The notes: generated by a model from the letters alone, not told the origin. Counted from the first letter of the stretch, positions 10,895 to 20,221 are shown. The stretch: DNA of 46,594 nt from Clostridiaceae bacterium (GCA_012838315.1 DUPM01000161.1:1-46594), one strand, 5' to 3'. Translations and numbers: made by a program.

Positions 10895-12076
10895 ATGTTT
10901 TCGAAGAAAGTCAGAATCGCGTTTCAAGCATTACTCATTATTTTAGCTGTGGTGGCGTGTGGCATACTTGGCGTCTTTTTGGGATACAATTACGTCATGT
11001 CACAGACCAAGCGGTTTGATATGCTAGACAAGTCCATGGCAGAGGGGCAGCTCGTCATTGACGAGACGACGCCCGGTTCGGTGATGTTGGTCATTGAGAC
11101 CGGCGATAACACGCCTGCAATAGCAGAGAAACTCAAGGACGAAGGTCTGATTGAGAATGAGGTCATCTACGTCATGATGTCTAAGCTCAACGGCTTTGAC
11201 GGCGGGTACCTTGCGGGAACGCACTTTTTGACAAGGGATCTCACTTACGATGAGATTATGTATATCCTCTGCCAAGAGCCGAAGGTTACTCGAGTCACTT
11301 TCCCTGAGGGCATGACATATATTCAGGTCAAGAAAGCGCTAAAAAATGCCGGATTGACATTCGACGAAAGCGAGCTGGATGAATATATGAACAGCTCTAA
11401 TATGTTTGTTAACTACAGCTTTGTGTCGGATGTAGAGGCTAACCCGGAAAGAGACTTTGTTCTCAATGGGTATCTTTTTCCGGACACTTATGATTTCGAC
11501 ATGAATGCCGATGCAGACGCAATCATTCGTACTTTTCTTCGAAATATGGAGGTCAAGCTTCAGCCGGATTATTACGAGCGTGCCAAAAAACTCGGGATGA
11601 CCATGGATGAGGTGATGACGCTGGCGTCCTTGATACAGAGTGAGACCACTGATGAAAAAGATATGCTTTTTATATCTGCTGTCTTCCATAATCGTTTGAA
11701 ATCAAACGATCCAAGCATGAGGCTTCTCGGCTCCTGTGCATCCATTAATTTTTTGCGCGAAAAAGACGGATTACCGTCGGTATGGGCAGCAACCAGTGCG
11801 GACATCATGAGAGAAAGTCCCTATAACACTTATAAGTTTGAGGGCTTGCCACCGGGACCTATTTGCATGCCCGGTGTAGACGCAATACAAGCCGCGCTCT
11901 ATCCGGAGCCGAATGTTAATTACCTCTACTTCTGCGCGACCGGAATCAACGGTGGGACGGCTTTCGCGGTAACATATGAGGAACACCAAAAAAATATTGA
12001 GTTGTATTCGCAGAACTGGGTAGACGGCGGTCCGGTCTTTGAGGATGATAGTCTTGAAGATGAAGATCTTGAATAA
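10895..12076 (+). CDS. mltG: Endolytic murein transglycosylase MltG (YceG-like)
   Basis: Cuts nascent glycan strands at the membrane and so sets strand length. The 393-residue protein has a short cytoplasmic start, one membrane segment (about residues 10-33), a LysM-like region (SVMLVIETGDNTPAIAEKLKDEG in part) and the YceG domain with FPEGMTYIQV, AVFHNRLK and the late motif SPYNTYKFEGLPPGPICMPG. The usual ASI(I/V)ExE motif is ASLIQSE here, so the first Glu is Gln while the second stays. The normal LQSDPT segment is also changed (MRLLGSCASINF). The end overlaps the U32 gene by 17 bases, matching the mltG(yrrL)-U32 order of Bacillus. The family call is firm; activity is less sure. Confidence 0.92.
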   Translation: MFSKKVRIAFQALLIILAVVACGILGVFLGYNYVMSQTKRFDMLDKSMAEGQLVIDETTPGSVMLVIETGDNTPAIAEKLKDEGLIENEVIYVMMSKLNGFDGGYLAGTHFLTRDLTYDEIMYILCQEPKVTRVTFPEGMTYIQVKKALKNAGLTFDESELDEYMNSSNMFVNYSFVSDVEANPERDFVLNGYLFPDTYDFDMNADADAIIRTFLRNMEVKLQPDYYERAKKLGMTMDEVMTLASLIQSETTDEKDMLFISAVFHNRLKSNDPSMRLLGSCASINFLREKDGLPSVWAATSADIMRESPYNTYKFEGLPPGPICMPGVDAIQAALYPEPNVNYLYFCATGINGGTAFAVTYEEHQKNIELYSQNWVDGGPVFEDDSLEDEDLE

Positions 12077-13313
12077 TCCGGAATTGCTATCTCCTGCCGG
12101 AGACCCCGAGAAGCTTCGAATCGCGATTGCGTATGGAGCGGATGCCGTTTATCTCTCCGGAAATGCATTGGGTCTGCGTGCGCAGAGCACCAATTTCTCG
12201 AACGCTGAGCTTATAGAGAGCGTTGCTTATGCTCATGAACGTGGTGTGCGATGTTATGCCACGATGAACATCTACGCACATCCTGACGATTTTATATTGA
12301 TGGGCGAGCAGTTGGACGCATATGTTGCCGCAGGGATCGATGCGTGTATCGTATCGGACCCCGGTGTGTTTTCGTTTATTCGTAATCGTGCCCCGGAGAT
12401 GCCTATTCATATCAGCACGCAGGCCAGCGTCTCGAATGCGGAAGCATGTATGTTCTGGTATCGGTTGGGCGTCAGGCGGGTTGTGCTGGCTCGAGAATTA
12501 ACGCTCGAAGAAATTAAAGGGATTCGTATGTCTTTGCCTGACGATATGGAGCTTGAATGCTTTGTTCACGGTGCAATGTGTGTTTCCTACTCCGGTCGTT
12601 GCCTCTTGTCGGATTTCTATACCGGTCGGTCCGGCAATAGGGGTGCCTGTGCGCAGCCTTGCAGATGGGAGTATCAGGTTTCCGAGGTGAAGCGGCCGGA
12701 TCAGGTCTTAACGGTCGAGGGTGATCAGCGCGGAAGTTATATATTTAGTTCAAACGACCTTTGTATGATCAATCATATTCCGGAACTGGTCGAGGCGGGA
12801 ATAAACAGCTTTAAAATCGAGGGGAGAATAAAAGGCGCATTTTATGTTGCTACAGTTACGAAGGCTTATCGTTCGGCAATAGATTGCTATGTACGAGACC
12901 CCAAAGCGTTCTCCGTTGATGATAAATGGAGCGAGTGGATTGGACGCACGGTGCATCGAGAATTTGCGACCGGCTTTTTCTTTGACCGTCCGATAGACAA
13001 TCCGCGTATTTTTTCGGATCAGACATATCATAAGCCGGCTTATGTTGTTGGCGTCGTTCTCTCTTACGATGAAAAGGATGCTCGAGTCATCGTCGAGCAG
13101 AAAAACAAAGTCAGTGACAGCGATACGGTGACGCTGATGACACCAAAGGGAGAGAGCCTGGATATTGTGATTAAAGACTTAAGAGATGCTGACGGTAACT
13201 CAATTATATCAACGCCTCATGCGAAGATGATTTACAGTTTTTCTTACGAAAAGCCTATAGAAAGATATTCCTTTATCAGTCGGTTAGGTAACAAGGACAT
13301 GGGTATTACATAG
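12060..13313 (+). CDS. U32 family peptidase-like protein, probable tRNA uridine hydroxylation factor (TrhP-like)
   Basis: A 417-residue protein starting with the standard family opening NPELLSPAGDPEKLRIAIAY. The U32 signature is present in full: ECFVHGAMCVSYSGRCLLS, followed by GNRGACAQPCRWEY with conserved cysteines. Members of this family beside mltG in Firmicutes (YrrN/YrrO, TrhP1/TrhP2) are known to act in 5-hydroxyuridine formation at tRNA position 34 rather than as proteases; I infer the same here from context. Only one copy is present, whereas Bacillus has two. The ATG at 12060 lies inside the mltG end; an ATG five codons earlier would be too close to the ribosome site. Confidence 0.9.
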   Translation: MKILNNPELLSPAGDPEKLRIAIAYGADAVYLSGNALGLRAQSTNFSNAELIESVAYAHERGVRCYATMNIYAHPDDFILMGEQLDAYVAAGIDACIVSDPGVFSFIRNRAPEMPIHISTQASVSNAEACMFWYRLGVRRVVLARELTLEEIKGIRMSLPDDMELECFVHGAMCVSYSGRCLLSDFYTGRSGNRGACAQPCRWEYQVSEVKRPDQVLTVEGDQRGSYIFSSNDLCMINHIPELVEAGINSFKIEGRIKGAFYVATVTKAYRSAIDCYVRDPKAFSVDDKWSEWIGRTVHREFATGFFFDRPIDNPRIFSDQTYHKPAYVVGVVLSYDEKDARVIVEQKNKVSDSDTVTLMTPKGESLDIVIKDLRDADGNSIISTPHAKMIYSFSYEKPIERYSFISRLGNKDMGIT

Positions 13314-13345
13314 ACGACTCTCTTTTCAACATCAAATCATACGAG

Positions 13346-13375
13346 AACGTCCTCATCATTAATGATGAGGACGTT
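13346..13375. terminator. Terminator closing the rpmF-U32 cluster
   Basis: A perfect 15-bp inverted repeat with no spacer: AACGTCCTCATCATT followed by its reverse complement. A short T-rich tail follows on both sides. It lies between convergent transcripts and should stop both. Confidence 0.75.
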
Positions 13376-13425
13376 TGTGTTGAGGGATACATAAATAGCA
13401 TAAGGATATTACGCGGCATTGAACG

Positions 13426-14721
13426 TCAGTCGCTGACTTTGCTGAGGATTTTTCCCGCGAAATCACGCAGTTTTTTGTCAAAAGAAAATACTTTCAAAAC
13501 CTCTAAAACAATGAGAAGGACGACGGGACCGACCAAGAAGCCGATTGCACCCCATATCGCTACACCGATAATCATTGCGAATAGAGTAGCAAGCGGATGC
13601 ATGTTCATTGCATTTCCGAGAATCGGGGGCTCAACCACTCGACGGACTATTGTGATAATTGTCATACCAATCAATAAGATTAAGAAAGAAGTGTATTGTC
13701 CTTGAATGACGAAATAGATCATTAAAGGCACCATCGTCGCACTGACACCCAGTACGGGCATGAAGTCGAGCACTGCTGTAATTAGTGCCAAAACGACGGC
13801 ATAATCAACTCTTGCGAAATAGAATATAATCAGCGCTTCGAAAAAAGTAATAATCAGGAGAGAGAGGTATCCGCCCAGGACTCTGAATAATGTTGTCGAT
13901 AGTTGATCAAGCAATAAGAATGATTTGTGGCGAAAGACATGACTCTTGATATTACGAGCAAAAAAGCGCAGTAGTTGCTTGCCGTCGGTGATGAAATACG
14001 CACCGGACATAATGACAACGACGACGAAAAACAGCATAATCGGAAGGCTTCCGAGGAAAGACAAGAGTCCACGGAGCAGTGCCGAAGCCACGCCCGGGAT
14101 TCGGTCTTGGAGTGTTTGCTCCAGGCCGAGTACATACTCATATATGGATTCGATCGCCGAGTTCGTTAAGAAGCCACCGTTGTCGACTCTGAAACGATCA
14201 AGAAAAGACATCGCTGTGTTCATGATATCTGAATCCCTGAACCAATTCGGAATATTCTGTATGACTTTGTTCAGTTGGAAAACTAGCGCGACACCGGCCA
14301 TGAATAAGCTGCCTAATAGAACGATTACCATGATGGCATAGATTATGATGGTCAGGACTGTCTTTCCGGACTTGCGCTTCTTTCCCCATGAAGGAAAAAT
14401 GAAACGAAGTAATTTGGAAGGTTCCTTGGGCTTTGTGAACTTCGCAGGTGCCTTGGATTCAGCATCCGTGGCCTCCGTTGATATCGGCGCTTTATTCTTT
14501 CGCTTAAAGAGCGAGGAAATCACTCTTCCAACTTTGAATAATAAATTGGCTAAATGTCTGGATGCCTTGGCTAATACGAATCCGATCAGAAATGGCAATA
14601 CGACAACGATCAACTGGCTGAACAAGTATAGAACGACCGCAGCGATGGCCGTAATGAGCAAATACTTAATGATTGTGATTACAGTAGTACGGTCTCTTTC
14701 GTACCGAAATTTATCTTCCAT
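13426..14721 (-). CDS. AI-2E family permease (PF01594-type)
   Basis: A 431-residue membrane protein of the AI-2E/PerM/YtvI superfamily. It shows two N-terminal membrane segments (IIKYLLITAIAAVVLYLFSQ onward), a charged linker of about 70 residues rich in Lys, more segments, and the conserved C-terminal region (GVSATMVPLMIYFVIQGQ, then VEPPILGNAMNMHPLATLFA). Some relatives export autoinducer-2, others are Na+/H+ antiporters or unknown, so the substrate is not given. The ATG at 14721 has CGGAGG 6 bases upstream. It is the last gene of a leftward group with the CPBP-like and A24 genes; a TATAAT in the 48-base gap might give it its own start. Confidence 0.85.
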   Translation of the reverse strand: MEDKFRYERDRTTVITIIKYLLITAIAAVVLYLFSQLIVVVLPFLIGFVLAKASRHLANLLFKVGRVISSLFKRKNKAPISTEATDAESKAPAKFTKPKEPSKLLRFIFPSWGKKRKSGKTVLTIIIYAIMVIVLLGSLFMAGVALVFQLNKVIQNIPNWFRDSDIMNTAMSFLDRFRVDNGGFLTNSAIESIYEYVLGLEQTLQDRIPGVASALLRGLLSFLGSLPIMLFFVVVVIMSGAYFITDGKQLLRFFARNIKSHVFRHKSFLLLDQLSTTLFRVLGGYLSLLIITFFEALIIFYFARVDYAVVLALITAVLDFMPVLGVSATMVPLMIYFVIQGQYTSFLILLIGMTIITIVRRVVEPPILGNAMNMHPLATLFAMIIGVAIWGAIGFLVGPVVLLIVLEVLKVFSFDKKLRDFAGKILSKVSD

Positions 14722-14769
14722 GAACATCCTCCGACTTGTTAAAAACAACCTTATTATACACGAAAGTCA

Positions 14770-15756
14770 TCATCGAAACATGATTATTGACCACAGGCTA
14801 AACAAGAAAAGAGCGGACATGACAATTGACCAACCCTTATACCATTTGGTGTCAGTGAAATCAGTTTCAGGCACGGAGGACTTTTCGAGCAGCATGGCTG
14901 AATAATTTCTTTGCAACTGCGACACGACTGCTCCGAGAGCGAGTAAACCTATAACTATAGATGTGATGGCGACATAAGGAATAGAGGGATCAATGTCGAT
15001 GCGGGTCTGTGCCTCTGCGATGCCTATGTAAGGGATCAGCGCTGATAGTATAAGCATGAAGCCGACCATGGCACACTGTGTAAGAATACTGCTAATGACA
15101 CTATCAGTCGTCATTCTGATGTAGCCCAAGAGTAGTCCGAGGAAAAAATAGGCCCAAAAATCGATAGGGTTCAACATGAAGACAGCAAAAAGGAAAGCAA
15201 TAATAATAATACCAAAACCGTTTTGACATTTTTTGGGCAAAGAAGCGAAAAGCAAACCTCGAAAAAACACCCCTTCCGCAATACTCGGAAGCAGAACGCC
15301 GGCAATAAGTATCAGCGCGAGAGCAATGGGAGAACGATCTAAACCCGCGTAGAAAATGGCCGGAAGAGGCACGCGAGTGTGATTTGTTATATAGAAATAA
15401 AGAGACAGGTTATGGAGCGCAGTAAATATCAGTGACGCAGGGAAGCCAGCCAAAATACTGATAATTAATATACCGATTCCGGGAAACTTGCCCATCAGAT
15501 TTTTGCCGGACACAACATAACGAGTTGAGAGAAAAACAAGAGGTAGTAAAAAGCAAATAAATGACCGTAGGATACCTATAACTGCGAAGCCGAACACCGA
15601 GGTTTTGGAATAAGATAAAATGTCTTCCGGGATCGCCGCCCAAATGGTCATCAACACAGCAGTAAGAACGGAAGCGCACAGAAAAACAAAGCCAAAATGC
15701 AGCTGTTTTGGCAAACCGAGAATCAATTGGAAATTGAAATTATGACGATCTATCAA
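14770..15756 (-). CDS. CPBP (Abi/CAAX-like) intramembrane protease family protein with degenerate motifs
   Basis: A 328-residue protein with about eight hydrophobic segments. Residues 155-240 resemble the CPBP domain: SIAEGVFFRG, then FLFAVFMLNP and SILTQCAMVGFML. Active CPBP proteases usually have EExxxR, FxxxH and a third His/Asn motif. Here the first motif keeps Glu161 and Arg166 but the second Glu is Gly, the His of motif two appears as Met, and no His is visible in motif three. It may therefore be inactive as a protease. The frame begins with TTG, whose last two bases overlap the TGA of the upstream A24 gene, with TGGAG about 9 bases upstream; this suggests translational coupling. Confidence 0.75.
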   Translation of the reverse strand: MIDRHNFNFQLILGLPKQLHFGFVFLCASVLTAVLMTIWAAIPEDILSYSKTSVFGFAVIGILRSFICFLLPLVFLSTRYVVSGKNLMGKFPGIGILIISILAGFPASLIFTALHNLSLYFYITNHTRVPLPAIFYAGLDRSPIALALILIAGVLLPSIAEGVFFRGLLFASLPKKCQNGFGIIIIAFLFAVFMLNPIDFWAYFFLGLLLGYIRMTTDSVISSILTQCAMVGFMLILSALIPYIGIAEAQTRIDIDPSIPYVAITSIVIGLLALGAVVSQLQRNYSAMLLEKSSVPETDFTDTKWYKGWSIVMSALFLFSLWSIIMFR

Positions 15757-16640
15757 AGCATTAACTCCAGTGAAGGCAATATGTTTGTCAGATAGTAAGA
15801 ATGAATCAAAGGTTCAAAAACTAAAAACAAGGCCGTTCCCAGCGCCAAAAATGGACCGAAAGCAACATAGTCCGGGTTGTCTGCGAAGTTCATCTCTTTC
15901 TTTTTCTTTTCTAATACTCGCCTTGCGCGAGCCGGATTTGGACTTTCTAGAATCATATGCTCCTCGCGTGCGATGCGACGACGCTTGCGAATCAGCAGAG
16001 GAACGGAAACAATACCGCCGACAACGAAGGCGATGCAAAATACAAAAATCAAACCGAACCCACCAGAAAGCATGCCGCAGGCAAAAATAAACTTAACGTC
16101 TCCCATGCCCATCGCATCCTGTCCGCTGATCAATCGGCCGATAAAACCAATCAGTAACAGAAGACCGGCACCGATGATTGCTCCTGCGAATCGATTAACG
16201 AGAAGAATCGTTACGGAAGCCTCGGCGTCAAACCAAAGATTTCCTTCTAAAAGATCGGTTAAAATGCCGAAGATTCCAAGTGACGCAGAGATAGCAACCA
16301 GTTGATCCGGAATAATTCGGTTGAGTTTATCAGATACTACTATAAGCGAAAGCGGATAGAGGGGCAGAATAATGAGCAAAATATTAAACAATCGAAACTG
16401 ATTGTAATGCCTTTGGTTGAGCCAAACGCCGATTAAGACGAACACAAACAGAACAATCGCCAAAACAATGCCGTGTGGCTTCATCTGTAATCGACGTGCA
16501 AGACGAACATTCTCGGCTTTGGAATCATAGTCGTAATCTTGAAGCCAAGCCTCGGGCATCATTTTAAAAAGGTGCGGCAATAGTGTTGCGATAAGAGCAG
16601 ATACGACAGCAAAAGCAACTGCGACATAGGCGTCCGCCAT
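15753..16640 (-). CDS. A24 family (prepilin-peptidase-like) aspartic protease, lacking the N-terminal zinc domain
   Basis: A 295-residue membrane protein with about eight hydrophobic segments. The two catalytic Asp motifs of A24 peptidases are visible: VSDKLNRIIPDQL and GMGDVKF. The large N-terminal cytoplasmic domain with CxxC pairs, which methylates prepilins in PilD-like enzymes, is absent, so it is more like the short TadV/FlaK group or a divergent relative. A charged loop of about 50 residues sits before the end, then YVAFGPFLALGTALF. No pilin or secretion genes are in the window, so the substrate is unknown. The ATG at 16640 has AAAAGGAG 7 bases upstream; the next gene overlaps its stop. 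Confidence 0.85.
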   Translation of the reverse strand: MADAYVAVAFAVVSALIATLLPHLFKMMPEAWLQDYDYDSKAENVRLARRLQMKPHGIVLAIVLFVFVLIGVWLNQRHYNQFRLFNILLIILPLYPLSLIVVSDKLNRIIPDQLVAISASLGIFGILTDLLEGNLWFDAEASVTILLVNRFAGAIIGAGLLLLIGFIGRLISGQDAMGMGDVKFIFACGMLSGGFGLIFVFCIAFVVGGIVSVPLLIRKRRRIAREEHMILESPNPARARRVLEKKKKEMNFADNPDYVAFGPFLALGTALFLVFEPLIHSYYLTNILPSLELML

Positions 16641-16729
16641 AAAACGCTCCTTTTCCCTCAAAATATTATCATAAGAATAACCTGATAATCATTTTCATGC
16701 AACCGGCCGGAATATCAAAATACAATGAT

Positions 16730-16758
16730 TTGACCGTGTTACATGAGACTGTTAGAAT
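16730..16758 (+). promoter_or_regulatory. glgP promoter
   Basis: TTGACC (16730-16735) and TAGAAT (16753-16758) with 17 bases between, in the divergent gap upstream of glgP. It predicts a leader of about 70 bases. Confidence 0.6.
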
Positions 16759-16799
16759 TTACGTTGTCTAGTTGTAGGCAAAAATAAGAAGCGGATAAC

Positions 16800-16822
16800 G
16801 GAGGAGCAAAACCTCGTTTTGC
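16800..16822 (+). promoter_or_regulatory. Distant Shine-Dalgarno followed by a hairpin before glgP
   Basis: GGAGGA (16800-16805) is the only good ribosome site before glgP but is about 30 bases from the ATG. Directly after it lies the hairpin GCAAAA-CCTCG-TTTTGC (16806-16822), leaving 11 bases to the ATG. Folding that hairpin would bring the site to a normal distance; alternatively the GAGG can pair with CCTC in the loop and hide the site. An in-frame TAG two codons before the ATG rules out an earlier start. Confidence 0.45.
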
Positions 16823-16833
16823 GAATATAGAAT

Positions 16834-19221
16834 ATGAATTATAAGCACATAACCTCAGACTATTTAAGACAAGAAATCGTGGACAATATCAAGACAGAGA
16901 CCGGTAAAATGCCTCAGAATGCCACGATGTGGGATTACTGGCAGGGGCTGTCGAGAAGTGTCATTGGGATTATTGCTGAAAATTGGGACAAGACTCAATC
17001 ATCCTACGAGAAGGGAAAACAAGCGTATTACATGTCTCTGGAGTATCTGGAAGGCAGATCGTTACTTAATAATCTTGTGAACTTGGGCTTGTATGAATCT
17101 TCGAAGGAAGCGATGGCTTCTTTTGGTGTCGATTTAACCGAACTTCTTGAACAAGAGATTGATCCGGGACTCGGGAACGGTGGGCTCGGACGATTGGCCG
17201 CCTGCTTTCTTGATTCTTGCGCGACGCTTAACCTTCCTGTGACAGGGTACGGCATATTGTATCGATTTGGTTTGTTCAGGCAAACATTCGAAAACGGTTT
17301 TCAAAAAGAGTATCCTGATAGTTGGATGGAGCATGGATATCCTTTTATCGTGCCGAGATATGAAGATAAGGTCGTCGTTCGCTACAACGATGTTGAGATA
17401 TTTGCGATTCCGTGTGACATGCCTATCACTGGATTTGGCACGGACAATGTCAATCGGCTGAGGCTTTGGAAGTCCGAGCCGGCTAAGCAGTTTGACTTTA
17501 ATTTGTTTAATTCTCAGCGATTTGATGATGCGGTTATTGAGCGTAATCGGGTCAATGATATCTGGCGCGTTCTTTACCCGAACGACACGTCATATGACGG
17601 AAAGGTCTTGCGCGTTCGGCAGCAATACTTTTTTGTATCGGCGTCTTTGCAGGATATCGTTCGCCGCCACATCCGTGTTCATGGGCGCGATTTATCCAAT
17701 TTTGCTGAATTGAATACTATACAGCTCAACGATACGCATCCGGTTGTCGCAATACCGGAACTGATGCGCATCTTGATGGACGAGCACGGTTTTTCGTGGG
17801 AGCAGGCTTGGCCGATTGTTCGACGTACTTTTGCATATACCAACCACACCATTATGGGTGAAGCGTTGGAGAAATGGGACATCTCAATATTCCAATACCT
17901 GTTTTCACGCGTATACGAAATTGTTGAAGGTATTAACAACCAATTCCGCAAAGAAATGTCTGGCCGGTGCATGCCTCTTGAGCAGATTGATCGACTGGCT
18001 CCCTTGGGTGACGGAAAAGTACGCATGGCTTGGTTGGCGATTTACGGATCGCGTTCAGTCAACGGCGTCGCGGCTCTTCACACAGAGATTCTCAAGAGTG
18101 ATACGCTCAAGGATTGGTATGCGCTCTATCCTGAAAAATTTTCTAACAAGACCAACGGTGTTACACCGCGACGTTGGCTCAGAATGTGTAATCCGGAATT
18201 ATCATCTTTAATCACTGAGCTTCTCGGCAACGAGGAATGGGTCACGGATTTGTCTTTGTTGGCTAAGCTTGAAAAGTACGCGGATGATTCCGCCGTTATG
18301 GATCGGTTTTTATCGATTAAGCGATATCGCAAAGAGTTGCTGGCTCATGATATCAAGATGCAGAACGGCATTGATGTCAACCCAGATTCTGTTTTTGACA
18401 TACAAATTAAGCGCCTTCACGAATATAAACGCCAACTATTAAATGCAATCTATGTACTCGATTTGTACTATCGCATTAAGGCGGATCCGACCATTGATCT
18501 GCCGCCTGTCACCGTATTTTTCGGTGCGAAAGCCGCACCGGGTTATTTTCGTGCAAAGGGCATCATCAAGTTTATCAACGAGATTTCGAAGATGATACGC
18601 GCGGACGAAGCCGTAAATGATCGAATAAACATCGTTTTCGTAGAAAATTACAATGTGAGTAAGGCGGAGAAAATGTTCCCGGCAGCTGACATATCTGAGC
18701 AGATATCAACCGTTGGATTAGAGGCATCCGGCACCGGAAACATGAAGTTCATGATTAACGGTGCGGTCACGCTGGGCACAATGGATGGCGCAAATGTCGA
18801 AATAGCCGAAGCGGTAGGGTGCGACAATATCTATATCTTTGGCTGTAAAATTGAAGATATGGAAGGGACCAGAGCCTACTATAACCCGCAATGGCAATAT
18901 GAGAACGTGGAAGGACTCAAACGTGTCCTGGATACACTGATTGACGGTACTTTCGACGACAGCGGTACGGGCATGTTCAGAGATATCTACAACAGCCTTT
19001 TATGTGGATCCAATTGGCAGCCCGGTGACGTCTACTACATCCTGGGCGATTTTGAAGATTATCGAAAAGTACGTGACAGCGCTTATGCGGATTACAAAGA
19101 TCATAGTGAGTGGGCGCGAAAGTGCTGGATCAATATTTGTCGCTCAGGTCGATTTTCTTCCGACCGAACCATTGCGGAATATGCAGGAGAAATCTGGAAT
19201 ATCAAGGGTGATAAAATCTGA
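16834..19221 (+). CDS. glgP: Glycogen/alpha-glucan phosphorylase
   Basis: Releases glucose-1-phosphate from glycogen or maltodextrin, using pyridoxal phosphate. The 795-residue protein is a standard length for the bacterial enzyme. Landmarks are the substrate region DPGLGNGGLGRLAACFLDSC, GYGILYRFGLF, NDTHPVVAIPELMRIL, KRLHEYKRQLLNA, and the PLP site EASGTGNMKF (Lys638) followed by NGAVTLGTMDGANVEIAE. No regulatory phosphorylation region is seen. It has its own promoter and a peculiar ribosome site (16800). No other glycogen gene is next to it; the alpha-amylase at the right edge of the window could supply shorter glucans. Confidence 0.97.
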   Translation: MNYKHITSDYLRQEIVDNIKTETGKMPQNATMWDYWQGLSRSVIGIIAENWDKTQSSYEKGKQAYYMSLEYLEGRSLLNNLVNLGLYESSKEAMASFGVDLTELLEQEIDPGLGNGGLGRLAACFLDSCATLNLPVTGYGILYRFGLFRQTFENGFQKEYPDSWMEHGYPFIVPRYEDKVVVRYNDVEIFAIPCDMPITGFGTDNVNRLRLWKSEPAKQFDFNLFNSQRFDDAVIERNRVNDIWRVLYPNDTSYDGKVLRVRQQYFFVSASLQDIVRRHIRVHGRDLSNFAELNTIQLNDTHPVVAIPELMRILMDEHGFSWEQAWPIVRRTFAYTNHTIMGEALEKWDISIFQYLFSRVYEIVEGINNQFRKEMSGRCMPLEQIDRLAPLGDGKVRMAWLAIYGSRSVNGVAALHTEILKSDTLKDWYALYPEKFSNKTNGVTPRRWLRMCNPELSSLITELLGNEEWVTDLSLLAKLEKYADDSAVMDRFLSIKRYRKELLAHDIKMQNGIDVNPDSVFDIQIKRLHEYKRQLLNAIYVLDLYYRIKADPTIDLPPVTVFFGAKAAPGYFRAKGIIKFINEISKMIRADEAVNDRINIVFVENYNVSKAEKMFPAADISEQISTVGLEASGTGNMKFMINGAVTLGTMDGANVEIAEAVGCDNIYIFGCKIEDMEGTRAYYNPQWQYENVEGLKRVLDTLIDGTFDDSGTGMFRDIYNSLLCGSNWQPGDVYYILGDFEDYRKVRDSAYADYKDHSEWARKCWINICRSGRFSSDRTIAEYAGEIWNIKGDKI

Positions 19222-19253
19222 TCGTCGAGATGACAAGAGCACGACATTAATAA

Positions 19254-20165
19254 TCACCCTCCATTCTCTTCTTCTGAGTCATCATCAAAATCAACAATGC
19301 TCACTTCCGGTTTGGAAAATAAACGTAATGGGAACAGGACACAACCGCACCCGCGAGAAATGTATCCACGAATACCATTTCGCTCGAAAAAACCGCGATT
19401 AACACCCTCCATGGGTAAGCGGTCACCTCTGAGCAGGCGGTATTCTAATTTGAAAGGTAAATAAATCTGCCCCCCGTGAAGGTGGCCGGATAACATTGAA
19501 AGAAAGTCGTTTTTTCCGACTGTATAAATATAATCCGGATTGTGAACTACCGCAATGCGGCGCTTGGGTGGAATATCTTCAGGCAATGCGGGAAGCGTAG
19601 GATAAATTCGCGGTTTTCGGCCGGAATCATCCATGCCAATTATCAAGTAATCCTTGCTCTGTTTGGATTTAACGATGACGGTCTCATTGACAAGTAGGTG
19701 AAACCCATGAGAATCGAAGTCAGCTGAATTGATGAGAACATCATGGTTGCCGCGAACGGCAAAGCAAGGGATGCCGAGCTGACTTGCGCGATTTGCGATG
19801 TAACGAAGATAGTTAAGGCCGGGTTCGATGCTCTTTCCACGCTGGCAAATGTCACCGCCGAATACGATAATGTCCGGAGCGGAAGAAACTAAAGCGTCGC
19901 ATAATTTATTCGGTTTGATTCTGCACCCGCGACCATGTAAATCCGAAAAGAATGCGATTCTCAGGTCGGGATTTTTCTGGACTGATGATGAACTTGAATC
20001 CTTCGACAATCGCTCGAACGGAGCATACTCCTTGCGGTGAAACATGCGTACGTACTCAATCTTGAGGATATAAGGCTCAATAATGGCCCAAATAAAAAAG
20101 GCCATCGCAATGAATAGTAAAGAAACTGATGCGATAAAAAGCCCTTGGAATACGGCAGCCGGCAT
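19254..20165 (-). CDS. Membrane-anchored metallophosphoesterase (YkuE-like)
   Basis: A 303-residue calcineurin-type phosphoesterase. One N-terminal membrane segment (about residues 5-30) is followed by the catalytic domain with all the metal motifs: FFSDLHG, GGDI, GNHD, VHNPD and SGHLHGGQI. Relatives such as YkuE act on phospholipid or UDP-sugar substrates, but the real substrate here is unknown. The C-terminal end is acidic (DDDSEEENGG). The ATG at 20165 has GAAAGG upstream. It converges on glgP with only 32 bases between, and I see no clear terminator in that gap. Confidence 0.88.
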   Translation of the reverse strand: MPAAVFQGLFIASVSLLFIAMAFFIWAIIEPYILKIEYVRMFHRKEYAPFERLSKDSSSSSVQKNPDLRIAFFSDLHGRGCRIKPNKLCDALVSSAPDIIVFGGDICQRGKSIEPGLNYLRYIANRASQLGIPCFAVRGNHDVLINSADFDSHGFHLLVNETVIVKSKQSKDYLIIGMDDSGRKPRIYPTLPALPEDIPPKRRIAVVHNPDYIYTVGKNDFLSMLSGHLHGGQIYLPFKLEYRLLRGDRLPMEGVNRGFFERNGIRGYISRGCGCVLFPLRLFSKPEVSIVDFDDDSEEENGG

Positions 20166-20193
20166 AAAAATCGCCTTTCAGATAAATGAACAA

Positions 20194-20221
20194 TTTACGG
20201 TTTTGCTTATTATGCTATAAT
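20194..20221 (+). promoter_or_regulatory. Promoter of the YdbC-like gene and ligA group
   Basis: TTTACG (20194-20199) and TATAAT (20216-20221), spacing 16. It probably drives the five close rightward genes up to 24278. Confidence 0.55.
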
